A stretch of 33,659 nt of DNA from a virus, in IMG/VR virus record IMGVR_UViG_3300048582_000096, positions 1-33,659 of that record. The stretch is one strand, 5' to 3'. Both the position numbers and the translations under genes were made by a program. The notes beneath the pieces were generated by a model. That model saw nothing but the letters and a program-made list of their open reading frames with translations. It did no database searches and was not told the origin of the DNA. Shown here in pieces: positions 8,042 through 13,089 of this stretch; within the stretch, counting starts at the first letter, position 1; every line of letters begins with the position of its first letter.

Positions 8042-8290
8042 CTAAAGATTAAATAAAGTCCACACAAAAACAATTAAAACAATTAGCGTCAAACATACGC
8101 CTGTAACTTCATCTTCGCTTATAGGATCGATATTGTGCTTAGTTTCCATTTTACGCATAGTATTAATAAGCCTAAATGGTTTTCTATTTCTAATAGCTGT
8201 TAACTCGCTTACATTTTCCGGATTGTAGTTCTTAACTAACTCTCTTTGTTTTTTACTCATTTGGAATGAGTGTCCGTATTGGTTTTTCAT
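8042..8290 (-). CDS. C-tail-anchored small protein
   Basis: 82 residues. A basic N-terminal part (SKKQRELVKNYNPENVSEL) is followed by a C-terminal hydrophobic segment, GVCLTLIVLIVFVWTLFNL (64-82), which should anchor it in the inner membrane with the bulk in the cytoplasm. Starts as ATGA overlapping the upstream stop. Function unknown. Confidence 0.65.
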   Translation of the reverse strand: MKNQYGHSFQMSKKQRELVKNYNPENVSELTAIRNRKPFRLINTMRKMETKHNIDPISEDEVTGVCLTLIVLIVFVWTLFNL

Positions 8291-8463
8291 AACTCTTTTA
8301 TTCTAATTAGTTCGTTGTAAATTTCTCTTTGTTTTTTGTCTCTATCTTCATCCGATAAGATAGCATCAGTATTTAACCAAATACGCTCCTCCCAGTATGT
8401 AGCTAAATTCTCTACATCATTATCGGTTAAGTCCGATAATAAATTACTTAGTTTCTTGCTCAT
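8287..8463 (-). CDS. Small acidic helical protein
   Basis: 58 residues, starting MSKKLSNLLSDLTDNDVENL and ending EIYNELIRIKEL. It is predicted mostly helical and highly charged. It fills the space between two other small early genes, overlapping the upstream one by 20 bases and the downstream one by 4. No family recognised. Confidence 0.6.
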   Translation of the reverse strand: MSKKLSNLLSDLTDNDVENLATYWEERIWLNTDAILSDEDRDKKQREIYNELIRIKEL

Positions 8464-8614
8464 AAGTCGATAAGTGTAAAAGTTGCATTTGTAATTCTAA
8501 TTCTAGTATTTGACCTTTTATAAACTCCTTGTTATAAAAGTTCTCTTTGTCTTCAAGTCTTTCATTTAACAAACTCAATCTGTGATTCTGCATTGCTTTT
8601 AGCTCTTCTATCAT
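8444..8614 (-). CDS. First gene of the leftward early operon, small coiled-coil protein
   Basis: 56 residues. MIEELKAMQNHRLSLLNERL continues as an unbroken charged helix (coiled-coil-like) through GQILELELQMQLLHL. It is the first gene after the leftward early promoter, whose -7 element lies 24 bases upstream. Early small proteins in this slot often act on host functions, but nothing specific is seen. Confidence 0.6.
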   Translation of the reverse strand: MIEELKAMQNHRLSLLNERLEDKENFYNKEFIKGQILELELQMQLLHLSTYEQETK

Positions 8615-8637
8615 TTTATTAATTGTTTTTTGTTAGG

Positions 8638-8667
8638 CAAATGTAGCATTAAAAAATTAAAATGCAA
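8638..8667 (-). promoter_or_regulatory. Leftward early promoter
   Basis: On the minus strand, TTG (8667-8665), 19 bases, TACATTTG (8645-8638): an exact fit to the Bacteroidota TTG/TAnnTTTG promoter. It drives the early minus-strand operon beginning at 8614 and is back to back with the rightward promoter at 8697-8725. Confidence 0.7.
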
Positions 8668-8672
8668 ATTAT

Positions 8673-8693
8673 TTATAAAATTTTTTATAAAAT
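8673..8693. promoter_or_regulatory. Direct-repeat candidate operator between divergent promoters
   Basis: TTATAAAAT occurs at 8673-8681 and again at 8685-8693, a 12-base period close to one helical turn. It fits exactly between the -33 elements of the two divergent promoters, where a bound protein could affect both. The AT-rich context makes chance possible. Confidence 0.35.
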
Positions 8694-8696
8694 GTT

Positions 8697-8725
8697 TTGT
8701 AATTAAAAAATTAATTGTACTTTTG
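8697..8725 (+). promoter_or_regulatory. Rightward promoter into the cassette island
   Basis: TTG (8697-8699), 18 bases, TACTTTTG (8718-8725), then 22 bases to the ATG at 8748. It is a full consensus match. It is the only clear plus-strand promoter before the cassette island and may transcribe its genes, at least the proximal ones. Confidence 0.7.
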
Positions 8726-8747
8726 ATTCAACAAAACAATAAAGATC

Positions 8748-8954
8748 ATGACAAATCAAGAATTATTAAACACTTACTCGGATCAAATTCAATCTATTAT
8801 TACTCACGCAAAGTCTATTGATTTTGATATTGAGAACGGTAACATTATGGATTTAATGAAATCATGGTTAGACATGGGTAGAAAGATGATGATAAACATT
8901 AATGATAATAAATCAGAGGTTTTAATTTTAATGAAAAATTTAGTAAATAAATAA
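8748..8954 (+). CDS. Small helical protein, first gene of the rightward unit
   Basis: 68 residues, entirely helical in appearance: MTNQELLNTYSDQIQSIITH, a DFDIENG turn, then LMKSWLDMGRKMM and a C-terminal VLILMKNLVNK. No helix-turn-helix motif is obvious. As the first gene behind the divergent promoter it is a candidate regulator of the early/rightward switch, by position only. Two bases separate its stop from the next start, so the two form a unit. Confidence 0.65.
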   Translation: MTNQELLNTYSDQIQSIITHAKSIDFDIENGNIMDLMKSWLDMGRKMMININDNKSEVLILMKNLVNK

Positions 8955-8956
8955 CC

Positions 8957-9127
8957 ATGGCAATAAAAACACAAAAAAGAATAGAACGAGAAAATCGTAA
9001 TAAGAAAATAATAGCTTTATTTAATAAGCTTAATATAAACGGCTCCGATAAAATGGCTGTTTGCGAACTGGTAGCTAAAAAACTAAACTTTAAAGCTAGT
9101 TTAGTTTATAGGGTTGTAAATAGTTAA
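8957..9127 (+). CDS. Small basic protein, possible helix-turn-helix
   Basis: 56 residues. The N-terminus is strongly basic (KTQKRIERENRNKK). The C-terminus, AVCELVAKKLNFKASLVYRVV, looks like a helix-turn-helix in which the last helix would read DNA. This may be the phage regulator acting at the divergent promoter. Its TAA stop lies inside the GTTAAC box that opens the first attC-like element, as in integron cassettes whose genes end in attC. Confidence 0.6.
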   Translation: MAIKTQKRIERENRNKKIIALFNKLNINGSDKMAVCELVAKKLNFKASLVYRVVNS

Positions 9128-9185
9128 CGGTTTTGGGGCTTGGCAAAGTTGCCGAACACAAAACTTCATTAGAATTACAAATGTT
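9124..9185 (+). repeat. attC-like element E1, left half only
   Basis: Opens GTTAAC, a 5-base spacer GGTTT, then TGGGGCTTGGCAAAGTTGCC (9135-9154). It continues into the 18-base loop motif ATTAGAATTACAAATGTT (9168-9185), also found in E2. A matching right arm with GTTA is missing before the next gene, so the element is truncated, or its partner lies beyond the next genes: the right side of E2 also carries AAAACCC and GCCCC segments. Confidence 0.4.
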
Positions 9186-9215
9186 TAAATTAAGATACAA
9201 TGTCAAACGAAGAAA

Positions 9216-9449
9216 ATGACAGATACGGAAATTAAAGAAGAGTGCTTAAAAGAAGCAGGAATGGATTTAGGTAGTTATAGCTATTCTGAGCTACAAACTA
9301 TCTTTGAGGCAATGAGGAGATACCACAACGCTAAATTAAAAAAATTACCTATAACTGATGCTATAGGGTCGGTTTGCGATTGCGGTGCAAATGGTTGCTT
9401 GATAACTGTTTGTTCAAGATGTTGCAGAAACTATACTGGAGCAGCATAA
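9216..9449 (+). CDS. Cassette gene, small cysteine-rich protein
   Basis: 77 residues. The N-terminus is helical (KEECLKEAGMDLGSYSYSEL then EAMRRYHNAKLKK). The C-terminus has a cysteine cluster, CDCGANGCLITVCSRCC, able to form a zinc site. A remnant TATAAC box (9461-9466) follows the stop without a right arm. It shares the CDCG start of its zinc motif with the next gene, suggesting related cargo. Function unknown. Confidence 0.55.
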   Translation: MTDTEIKEECLKEAGMDLGSYSYSELQTIFEAMRRYHNAKLKKLPITDAIGSVCDCGANGCLITVCSRCCRNYTGAA

Positions 9450-9494
9450 GCAAACTGTATTATAACTGTACTCATGTGGGCGTAGTGCGATATA

Positions 9495-9743
9495 ATGGAA
9501 GAACAAAAATTAAGACAGTTATTCAGAAACAGAAGCAACTGTTATGTGGACACAGATGATGTAGTGCAAGGAATGGATGAAAATTGCTTTATTGAAACCG
9601 TAAACGAAGCATTACGCCTACATGATGTTAGTGGGCGAAGCGAACAGTTAGTTTGCGACTGTGGAAGTAGCCACATGACTTGGTATGGCAATGATGATAA
9701 TAAGCAATGGTTTTGTTTTAATTGTAAGAAAGAAGCAAACTAA
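9495..9743 (+). CDS. Cassette gene, small zinc-ribbon protein
   Basis: 82 residues. The C-terminal 30 residues, CDCGSSHMTWYGNDDNKQWF followed by CFNCKKEAN, form a clean CxC...CxxC zinc ribbon. The N-terminal 50 residues are helical and charged, without a known domain. The stop TAA (9741-9743) precedes the E2 opening box by 7 bases, so gene and element form a cassette-like unit. A nucleic-acid-binding role is possible from the ribbon alone. Confidence 0.6.
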   Translation: MEEQKLRQLFRNRSNCYVDTDDVVQGMDENCFIETVNEALRLHDVSGRSEQLVCDCGSSHMTWYGNDDNKQWFCFNCKKEAN

Positions 9744-9750
9744 TTGCCAC

Positions 9751-9877
9751 TAACAGATTGGGGCTTTAAGAAGTTGGGGTTTCAAGGCTCAAATGTTTGT
9801 TAAAGCACTACTGTTGATTAGAATTACAAATGTTGGGGTTAAGCACTTCCGCCCCAATTTATTAAAACCCTTGTTAT
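9751..9877 (+). repeat. attC-like element E2
   Basis: TAAC (9751-9754), 2-base spacer, ATTGGGGC (9757-9764); right arm GCCCCAAT (9851-9858), then 14 bases to GTTAT (9873-9877). Eight perfect pairs, and AAGT/ACTT can pair further in. The loop holds the 18-base motif ATTAGAATTACAAATGTT at 9817-9834, identical to E1. The right spacer is longer than in the other elements. Confidence 0.5.
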
Positions 9878-9929
9878 CTGCTGCTGCGGTTTTCAGGGTA
9901 GGAAGTTTCAAATTTTAAACAAATTAATT

Positions 9930-10484
9930 ATGTCTTACACAGAGATTTACAAATTCAAAAAAGATGGCAATGCTGAATGTTTTGCCGAAGTTAAAAATGC
10001 TTTTCGTGGTGCAATGGCAATTTGGACTAATATAGAAAAACGCTACTTACCAAAATACATACCTACTTGGGCAATGGGTGATACATCAAAAGAGTATAGC
10101 CGAACATTTGATTTTATGGGTGGTGGTTTAAAAGAAGTTTGGGCTTTGTTTGATAGTGATAAAATTTCAGAAACCGATAACATTGTGCTTGGAAGCTCAT
10201 TTGATAATGTAGTGGTTATGAAAGATGATTTACCAAAACTTATTGAAGCATTTAGAAACTTTGAGGGCGAAACATCTTTAAAAGAACAGGCAGATTTGAT
10301 TGAAAACGCTTTTAAAAACGATGATGATTTACTTGCTATTGCTTGGAATCAAACATCTGTAAATGGCGATGCTTGGGAATCTGACGAAACTGGGTTAGAT
10401 GAAGATGGTGAAGAAATTTATTTGCCTTACAATTTACTTAAACACGATAAGCACTGGAATCTATTTGAGGTAGAAGTATCTTAG
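9930..10484 (+). CDS. Cassette gene, conserved-looking hypothetical protein
   Basis: 184 residues, acidic and soluble. Opens SYTEIYKFKKDGNAECFAEV, includes RGAMAIWTNIEKRYLP, then VLGSSFDNVVVMKDDLPKLI and a C-terminal acidic turn DETGLDEDGEEIYLPYN. I recall similar proteins scattered through bacteria and phages without known function, but cannot name a family. It lies between E2 and E3 as a complete cassette of about 745 bases, counted between the two GTT boxes. Confidence 0.65.
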   Translation: MSYTEIYKFKKDGNAECFAEVKNAFRGAMAIWTNIEKRYLPKYIPTWAMGDTSKEYSRTFDFMGGGLKEVWALFDSDKISETDNIVLGSSFDNVVVMKDDLPKLIEAFRNFEGETSLKEQADLIENAFKNDDDLLAIAWNQTSVNGDAWESDETGLDEDGEEIYLPYNLLKHDKHWNLFEVEVS

Positions 10485-10492
10485 CAGTTGCA

Positions 10493-10622
10493 GATAACGT
10501 TTTTGCAGCTAAAAGAGGTGGCTGATTAATACCTCGAAATTTAATTAAAAGCACAAAATTATGAATACAGATAAAACTTCATTAGAAAACGAAAACCAGC
10601 CATCTTGTTTAGGTGCTGTTAT
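10493..10622 (+). repeat. attC-like element E3
   Basis: GATAAC (10493-10498), 6-base spacer, GCAGCTAAA (10505-10513), AGA, a 2-base GG bulge, TGGCTG (10519-10524). The right arm is CAGCCA (10597-10602), TCTT, then TTTAGGTGC (10608-10616), one base, GTTAT (10618-10622). Nine pairs with one mismatch, plus four and six pairs. The bulged bases and unequal spacers resemble the extrahelical bases and unpaired spacer of attC. The loop repeats AAAACTTCATTAGAA from E1. Confidence 0.6.
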
Positions 10623-10658
10623 GCGTAGTTTTTTATCACGAATGTTAAATTAACAACA

Positions 10659-11183
10659 ATGAAAACAATAAGAGAATTAAGGGATGTAATGGATTTTTAT
10701 CCAAATGAATTGTCAAGTCAATTAAAATACTTTACAAGACAAAATATTGATTGGAATGTTTACTTGCCAACTAAAGGGAAAAACCTGCAAAGGGATTTTG
10801 TTTGGACTTTAGAACAAAAAAGAGAGTTGATAAATTCAATGCTAATTGGTAGGCATATTCCACACTGTGCAATAGTGAATATAGTTGACCCAAATAATGC
10901 CCATAAAGATATTTTACAAGTTATTGATGGTAAACAAAGATTATCTGCAATGGTTGATTTTTACGAAAACAAATTTACTATTGAATTAGAAGGTAAAGAG
11001 TATTATTTTAAAGATTTACCTAATGATTACCAATTAGCAATAAGCCATTATCACTTTAGGTATTATGTCGTAAATGAACCTTATGGAAGCCCAATGACTG
11101 ATGAGCAAAAAATAAATTGGTTTAAATTTATCAACTTTGCAGGAACTCCGCAAGATGCTGAACATTTACGAGGTCTGTCCTAA
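10659..11183 (+). CDS. Cassette gene, DUF262-type protein
   Basis: 174 residues. It contains QRDFVWTLEQKRELINSML, then IPHCAIVN, then the family signature VIDGKQRLSAMVDF (about residues 88-101). This is the DUF262 N-terminal domain (ParB/sulfiredoxin-like fold, DGQQR motif) known from GmrS/GmrSD and other modification-dependent restriction or defence proteins. The C-terminal HNH-type domain of GmrSD enzymes is absent, so this is a stand-alone or shortened form. Carried between E3 and the E4 left arm. A defence or counter-defence role is inference. Confidence 0.78.
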   Translation: MKTIRELRDVMDFYPNELSSQLKYFTRQNIDWNVYLPTKGKNLQRDFVWTLEQKRELINSMLIGRHIPHCAIVNIVDPNNAHKDILQVIDGKQRLSAMVDFYENKFTIELEGKEYYFKDLPNDYQLAISHYHFRYYVVNEPYGSPMTDEQKINWFKFINFAGTPQDAEHLRGLS

Positions 11184-11191
11184 AATTACGC

Positions 11192-11621
11192 ATAACTGCT
11201 GGGTGTATGAAATCGTTAATTAAAAAAGTGTCGGAGGGGAAAATAAAATATTAATAATTTAAAATAAATATAAAATGAAAAGAACAAAAGAAGAAATAGC
11301 TACTGCTATTGAAAAGATTAAAGACAACAAAACTAAATGTGCCAAATTCAATTTTTTTGGAGAAAACAACCATGATAAAATTGATGCAATGTTAGATGTT
11401 TTAGAAAACAATCGTTCAGAAGATTATATCTACAATCATTATCCATCAGAAGATGAAGATGGTGAAGAAGATACAATTTCACATGGGCTTTGGGGTTCTG
11501 CTATTATTGCTTTAGAATTTATGAGAGGAGAAAATGAATTAAAGGATTTGCTTTATCCAGAAATATAGGTATGCGTTTAGGTGTAGGTGGCTTTTAATTA
11601 ATGTTTTATACACCATGTTAA
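11192..11621 (+). repeat. attC-like element E4 with a gene between its arms
   Basis: Left half: ATAAC (11192-11196), 5-base spacer TGCTG, GGTGTAT then GAAA (11202-11212). Right half: TTTTATACACC (11604-11614), 2-base spacer AT, GTTAA (11617-11621). The arms pair over 11 positions (ten Watson-Crick, one G-T). The 5-versus-AT spacer pattern is that of E6 and E7, which argues that the halves belong together although 391 bases, including the gene at 11275-11568, separate them. Confidence 0.45.
11275..11568 (+). CDS. Cassette gene, small acidic protein
   Basis: 97 residues. The N-terminus is KRTKEEIATAIEKIKDNKTK, then CAKFNFFGENNHDKIDAMLDVL, a very acidic stretch SEDEDGEEDT and a helical end IIALEFMRGENELKDLLYPE. 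Seen before as a hypothetical protein type in phages and mobile DNA, as far as I can recall, with no function. It is unusual in lying inside the two arms of E4. A DNA-mimic role is conceivable from the acidic patch but not supported further. Confidence 0.6.
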   Translation: MKRTKEEIATAIEKIKDNKTKCAKFNFFGENNHDKIDAMLDVLENNRSEDYIYNHYPSEDEDGEEDTISHGLWGSAIIALEFMRGENELKDLLYPEI

Positions 11622-11681
11622 CAGAAGTGCGCTATTACGATAGCAAATTAGCCATACCAATCGGAGCGCATTTTTGTTAAC
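11617..11681 (+). repeat. attC-like element E5, gene-less unit
   Basis: GTTAACAGAAGTGCGCT (11617-11633) pairs with AGCGCATTTTTGTTAAC (11665-11681): 15 of 17 positions Watson-Crick and the other two G-T. The loop is 31 bases. The opening GTTAAC is also the closing box of E4, and the closing GTTAAC is the opening box of E6, giving a 59-base repeat-to-repeat unit without a gene. Confidence 0.6.
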
Positions 11682-11801
11682 GGCCGCAAGTTTGGTTTGT
11701 GTTTGCGTTAACCGATAAAGTAATTTAAAGCAATAACAATAATTAACAGAATAATAAATTAGAAAGCACTTCGGCAAACATTAATTAAACTTGATGTTAT
11801 A
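11676..11801 (+). repeat. attC-like element E6
   Basis: GTTAAC (11676-11681), 5-base spacer GGCCG, CAAGTTT (11687-11693), 6 bases, TGTTTGC (11700-11706). The right arm is GCAAACA (11774-11780), TTAATT, AAACTTG (11787-11793), 2-base spacer AT, GTTATA (11796-11801). The two blocks of seven pairs are perfect, and the six bases between them pair with G-T pairs and one mismatch. Loop about 67 bases. Confidence 0.65.
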
Positions 11802-11822
11802 AGCCGTTTATTTTTATTAAAA

Positions 11823-12029
11823 ATGAAAAAAGTATTTGTAGTAAATTTTGATGAATCTGTAATATTTAAAACTAGAATGGATAACCCATTTTATGATGAA
11901 AAATATGAAACTTTTGAAGAGGCAAAAGAGCAACTAGTAAGCTATTGGGACAATGTTTTGGCAGGCGCAAAAAACAACTTAAAGGGTGCAAAAAAAATGA
12001 AATTAATTAATGTGCAGGTTATGCCTTAA
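11823..12029 (+). CDS. Cassette gene, small unknown protein
   Basis: 68 residues. Starts KKVFVVNFDESVIFKTRM, then YETFEEAKEQLVSYWDNVL, and ends with a basic strand KKMKLINVQVM. It looks like a small alpha/beta protein. Lies 21 bases after the E6 closing box, and its stop is 6 bases before the E7 opening box, making a compact cassette of about 350 bases. No family recognised. Confidence 0.6.
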   Translation: MKKVFVVNFDESVIFKTRMDNPFYDEKYETFEEAKEQLVSYWDNVLAGAKNNLKGAKKMKLINVQVMP

Positions 12030-12035
12030 ATGGCT

Positions 12036-12153
12036 TATAACGGCGACAAGTTTGTTTTTGTGCGCCTTACTTGCAAGAAATGCACTAACAGAATTTAATT
12101 AGATAACAGAATATTAACCGATTCGCACAGCATAAAACAAACTTGATGTTATA
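12036..12153 (+). repeat. attC-like element E7
   Basis: TATAAC (12036-12041), 5-base spacer GGCGA, CAAGTTTGTTTT (12047-12058), T, GTGCG (12060-12064). The right arm is CGCAC (12124-12128), five bases, AAAACAAACTTG (12134-12145), 2-base spacer AT, GTTATA (12148-12153). Twelve perfect pairs plus five more past an internal bulge. This is the clearest attC-like fold in the array, and its outer arm is shared with E6. Confidence 0.7.
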
Positions 12154-12179
12154 GGCTGATGCGGATAAAAGTAAGAATT

Positions 12180-12329
12180 ATGAAAATAACAGTAAAAGCA
12201 AAAGAGGTAGAAATTGAAATGGACGACCAAAACACAGAAAGCTTTAATAAGTACGATTCCAGAGTTGACTTTGTAATTAAAATAGTTAAAGCTATGACTG
12301 ATGAATGTTTAAAATTATTAGATAAATAG
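12180..12329 (+). CDS. Cassette gene, 49-residue protein
   Basis: 49 residues: KITVKAKEVEIEMDDQNTES, then FVIKIVKAMTDECLKLLDK. A short strand-helix protein with no recognised family. It starts 26 bases after the E7 closing box and is followed by a TATAAC box (12349), so it occupies the expected gene position of a cassette. A minus-strand frame of 64 codons overlaps here but has no such context. Confidence 0.5.
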   Translation: MKITVKAKEVEIEMDDQNTESFNKYDSRVDFVIKIVKAMTDECLKLLDK

Positions 12330-12348
12330 GTGTCGATTAGCATTTGCC

Positions 12349-12376
12349 TATAACTTACTTATATATATAGTATAAC
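12349..12376 (+). repeat. Remnant attC-like box E8 at the array end
   Basis: TATAAC at 12349-12354 follows the last cassette gene as elsewhere, but no matching right arm is present. An alternating TATATATATA run (12359-12369) and a second TATAAC (12371-12376) in the same orientation lie between it and the next gene. It looks like a decayed or chimeric end of the array. Confidence 0.3.
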
Positions 12377-12380
12377 CACC

Positions 12381-12623
12381 ATGAGAATTAAAAGAAAATC
12401 AATTACTTATGATGTAGGTAGCAAAATAATTTTTGAAATTAAAGGCTATCAGGATTATGCAGTTGTAAAAGGCGGTAATATTATTAATATAAAGACAAGA
12501 CAAATATTAACAAAGACGGTAAAAGGATATACTAAAGGAGTTTGGTTTGGCAAAAAGTTTATAACTAAAGATAAGTTAGACGATTTACTAACCAAACCTC
12601 TTTATTTTGAAGTGCCTTTTTAA
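12381..12623 (+). CDS. Small basic protein ending EVPF, NUMOD-like
   Basis: 80 residues. The segment DYAVVKGGNIINIKTRQILT followed by KTVKGYTKGVWFGKKFITKD resembles the NUMOD4-type DNA-binding repeat that accompanies HNH homing nucleases, but no HNH is present. The C-terminus FEVPF resembles an SSB-type tip. Its stop is one base from the convergent spanin gene stop. It may be an original phage gene bordering the cassettes rather than a cassette itself. Confidence 0.5.
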   Translation: MRIKRKSITYDVGSKIIFEIKGYQDYAVVKGGNIINIKTRQILTKTVKGYTKGVWFGKKFITKDKLDDLLTKPLYFEVPF

Positions 12624-12624
12624 A

Positions 12625-13089
12625 CTAATACCTAACTATAAAATAAATAGCACCTAATAATAATATGGCTAGCGAAATAACCCACCACAATCGATTAGAT
12701 GCAACTTTAGTAACGTCTTCTATTTTTGCCTTTAGCTCATTATTTTGTTTAATTAAATCTGAGTTAATCACTTGTAAACGGGTGTCTACTTGTTTAAAAG
12801 TGTCTACTCTAATAACGTCTTTGTAAATTACTTTAGCATCAGGGCATTTAACATAAATAGGTTTACTTCCTTGTACTGCAGGACATGGTATTGAATCACC
12901 TTTAACCGTTAACGTCCTTTCAATAATGCTATCTTTACCTTTTATAAATGTTTCTTTAATCGGAAAAGCGTCGTAGCAATCCTTGGCGAATTGAACTGGG
13001 TTGTTGGATTTAAATTTAAGGTATCCTTTTTTACCGGTACAACTTACAAAAGCTAAAGCGATGCAAATTATGCTAATTAGTTTTTTCAT
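12625..13089 (-). CDS. Candidate u-spanin (lipoprotein with C-terminal membrane anchor)
   Basis: 154 residues. The N-terminus KKLISIICIALAFVSC is a lipoprotein signal with lipobox AFVSC, cysteine 17 being the lipidated residue. The middle is periplasmic with a short coiled coil (INSDLIKQNNELKAKIEDV). The C-terminus LWWVISLAILLLGAIYFIV (134-152) is an inner-membrane anchor. One protein linking outer and inner membranes is the layout of unimolecular spanins such as T1 gp11, which fuse the membranes in the last step of lysis. It follows the holin-like gene with an ATGA overlap. The assignment rests on topology, not on sequence similarity. Confidence 0.68.
   Translation of the reverse strand: MKKLISIICIALAFVSCTGKKGYLKFKSNNPVQFAKDCYDAFPIKETFIKGKDSIIERTLTVKGDSIPCPAVQGSKPIYVKCPDAKVIYKDVIRVDTFKQVDTRLQVINSDLIKQNNELKAKIEDVTKVASNRLWWVISLAILLLGAIYFIVRY

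Larger units (their letters stand above)
8957..12376 (+). mobile_element. CALIN-like array of attC-like elements and gene cassettes
   Basis: This plus-strand stretch holds genes of unrelated types in one orientation, each followed by an inverted repeat bounded by (A/T)TAAC on the left and GTTA(A/T) on the right. Elements lie at 9124, 9751, 10493, 11192, 11617, 11676 and 12036, with a remnant at 12349. Arms differ in sequence between elements while the boxes and the unequal spacers are kept, as in integron attC sites read as folded single strands. No integrase gene is present in the window. The individual elements are listed separately. Confidence 0.6.

Noticed and set aside
9142-9153. GGCAA-AG-TTGCC short palindrome in E1 as a terminator
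   Set aside because: Loop of two bases and no T run follows; it lies within the E1 arm.
10561-10653. A 30-codon plus-strand frame within the loop and right arm of E3 (MNTDKTSLENENQPSCLGAV and on)
   Set aside because: It runs through the attC-like arm and box, so its reading follows from the repeat. No independent start signal or coupling is seen.
12149-12343. Minus-strand frame of 64 codons
   Set aside because: It is the complement of E7 and the plus-strand cassette gene 12180-12329, hydrophobic only because of the AT-rich antisense; no context on that strand.
8696-12623. CRISPR array or diversity-generating retroelement as the explanation of the repeats
   Set aside because: Repeats differ in sequence and spacing, the gaps hold genes, and there is no reverse transcriptase or Cas gene.
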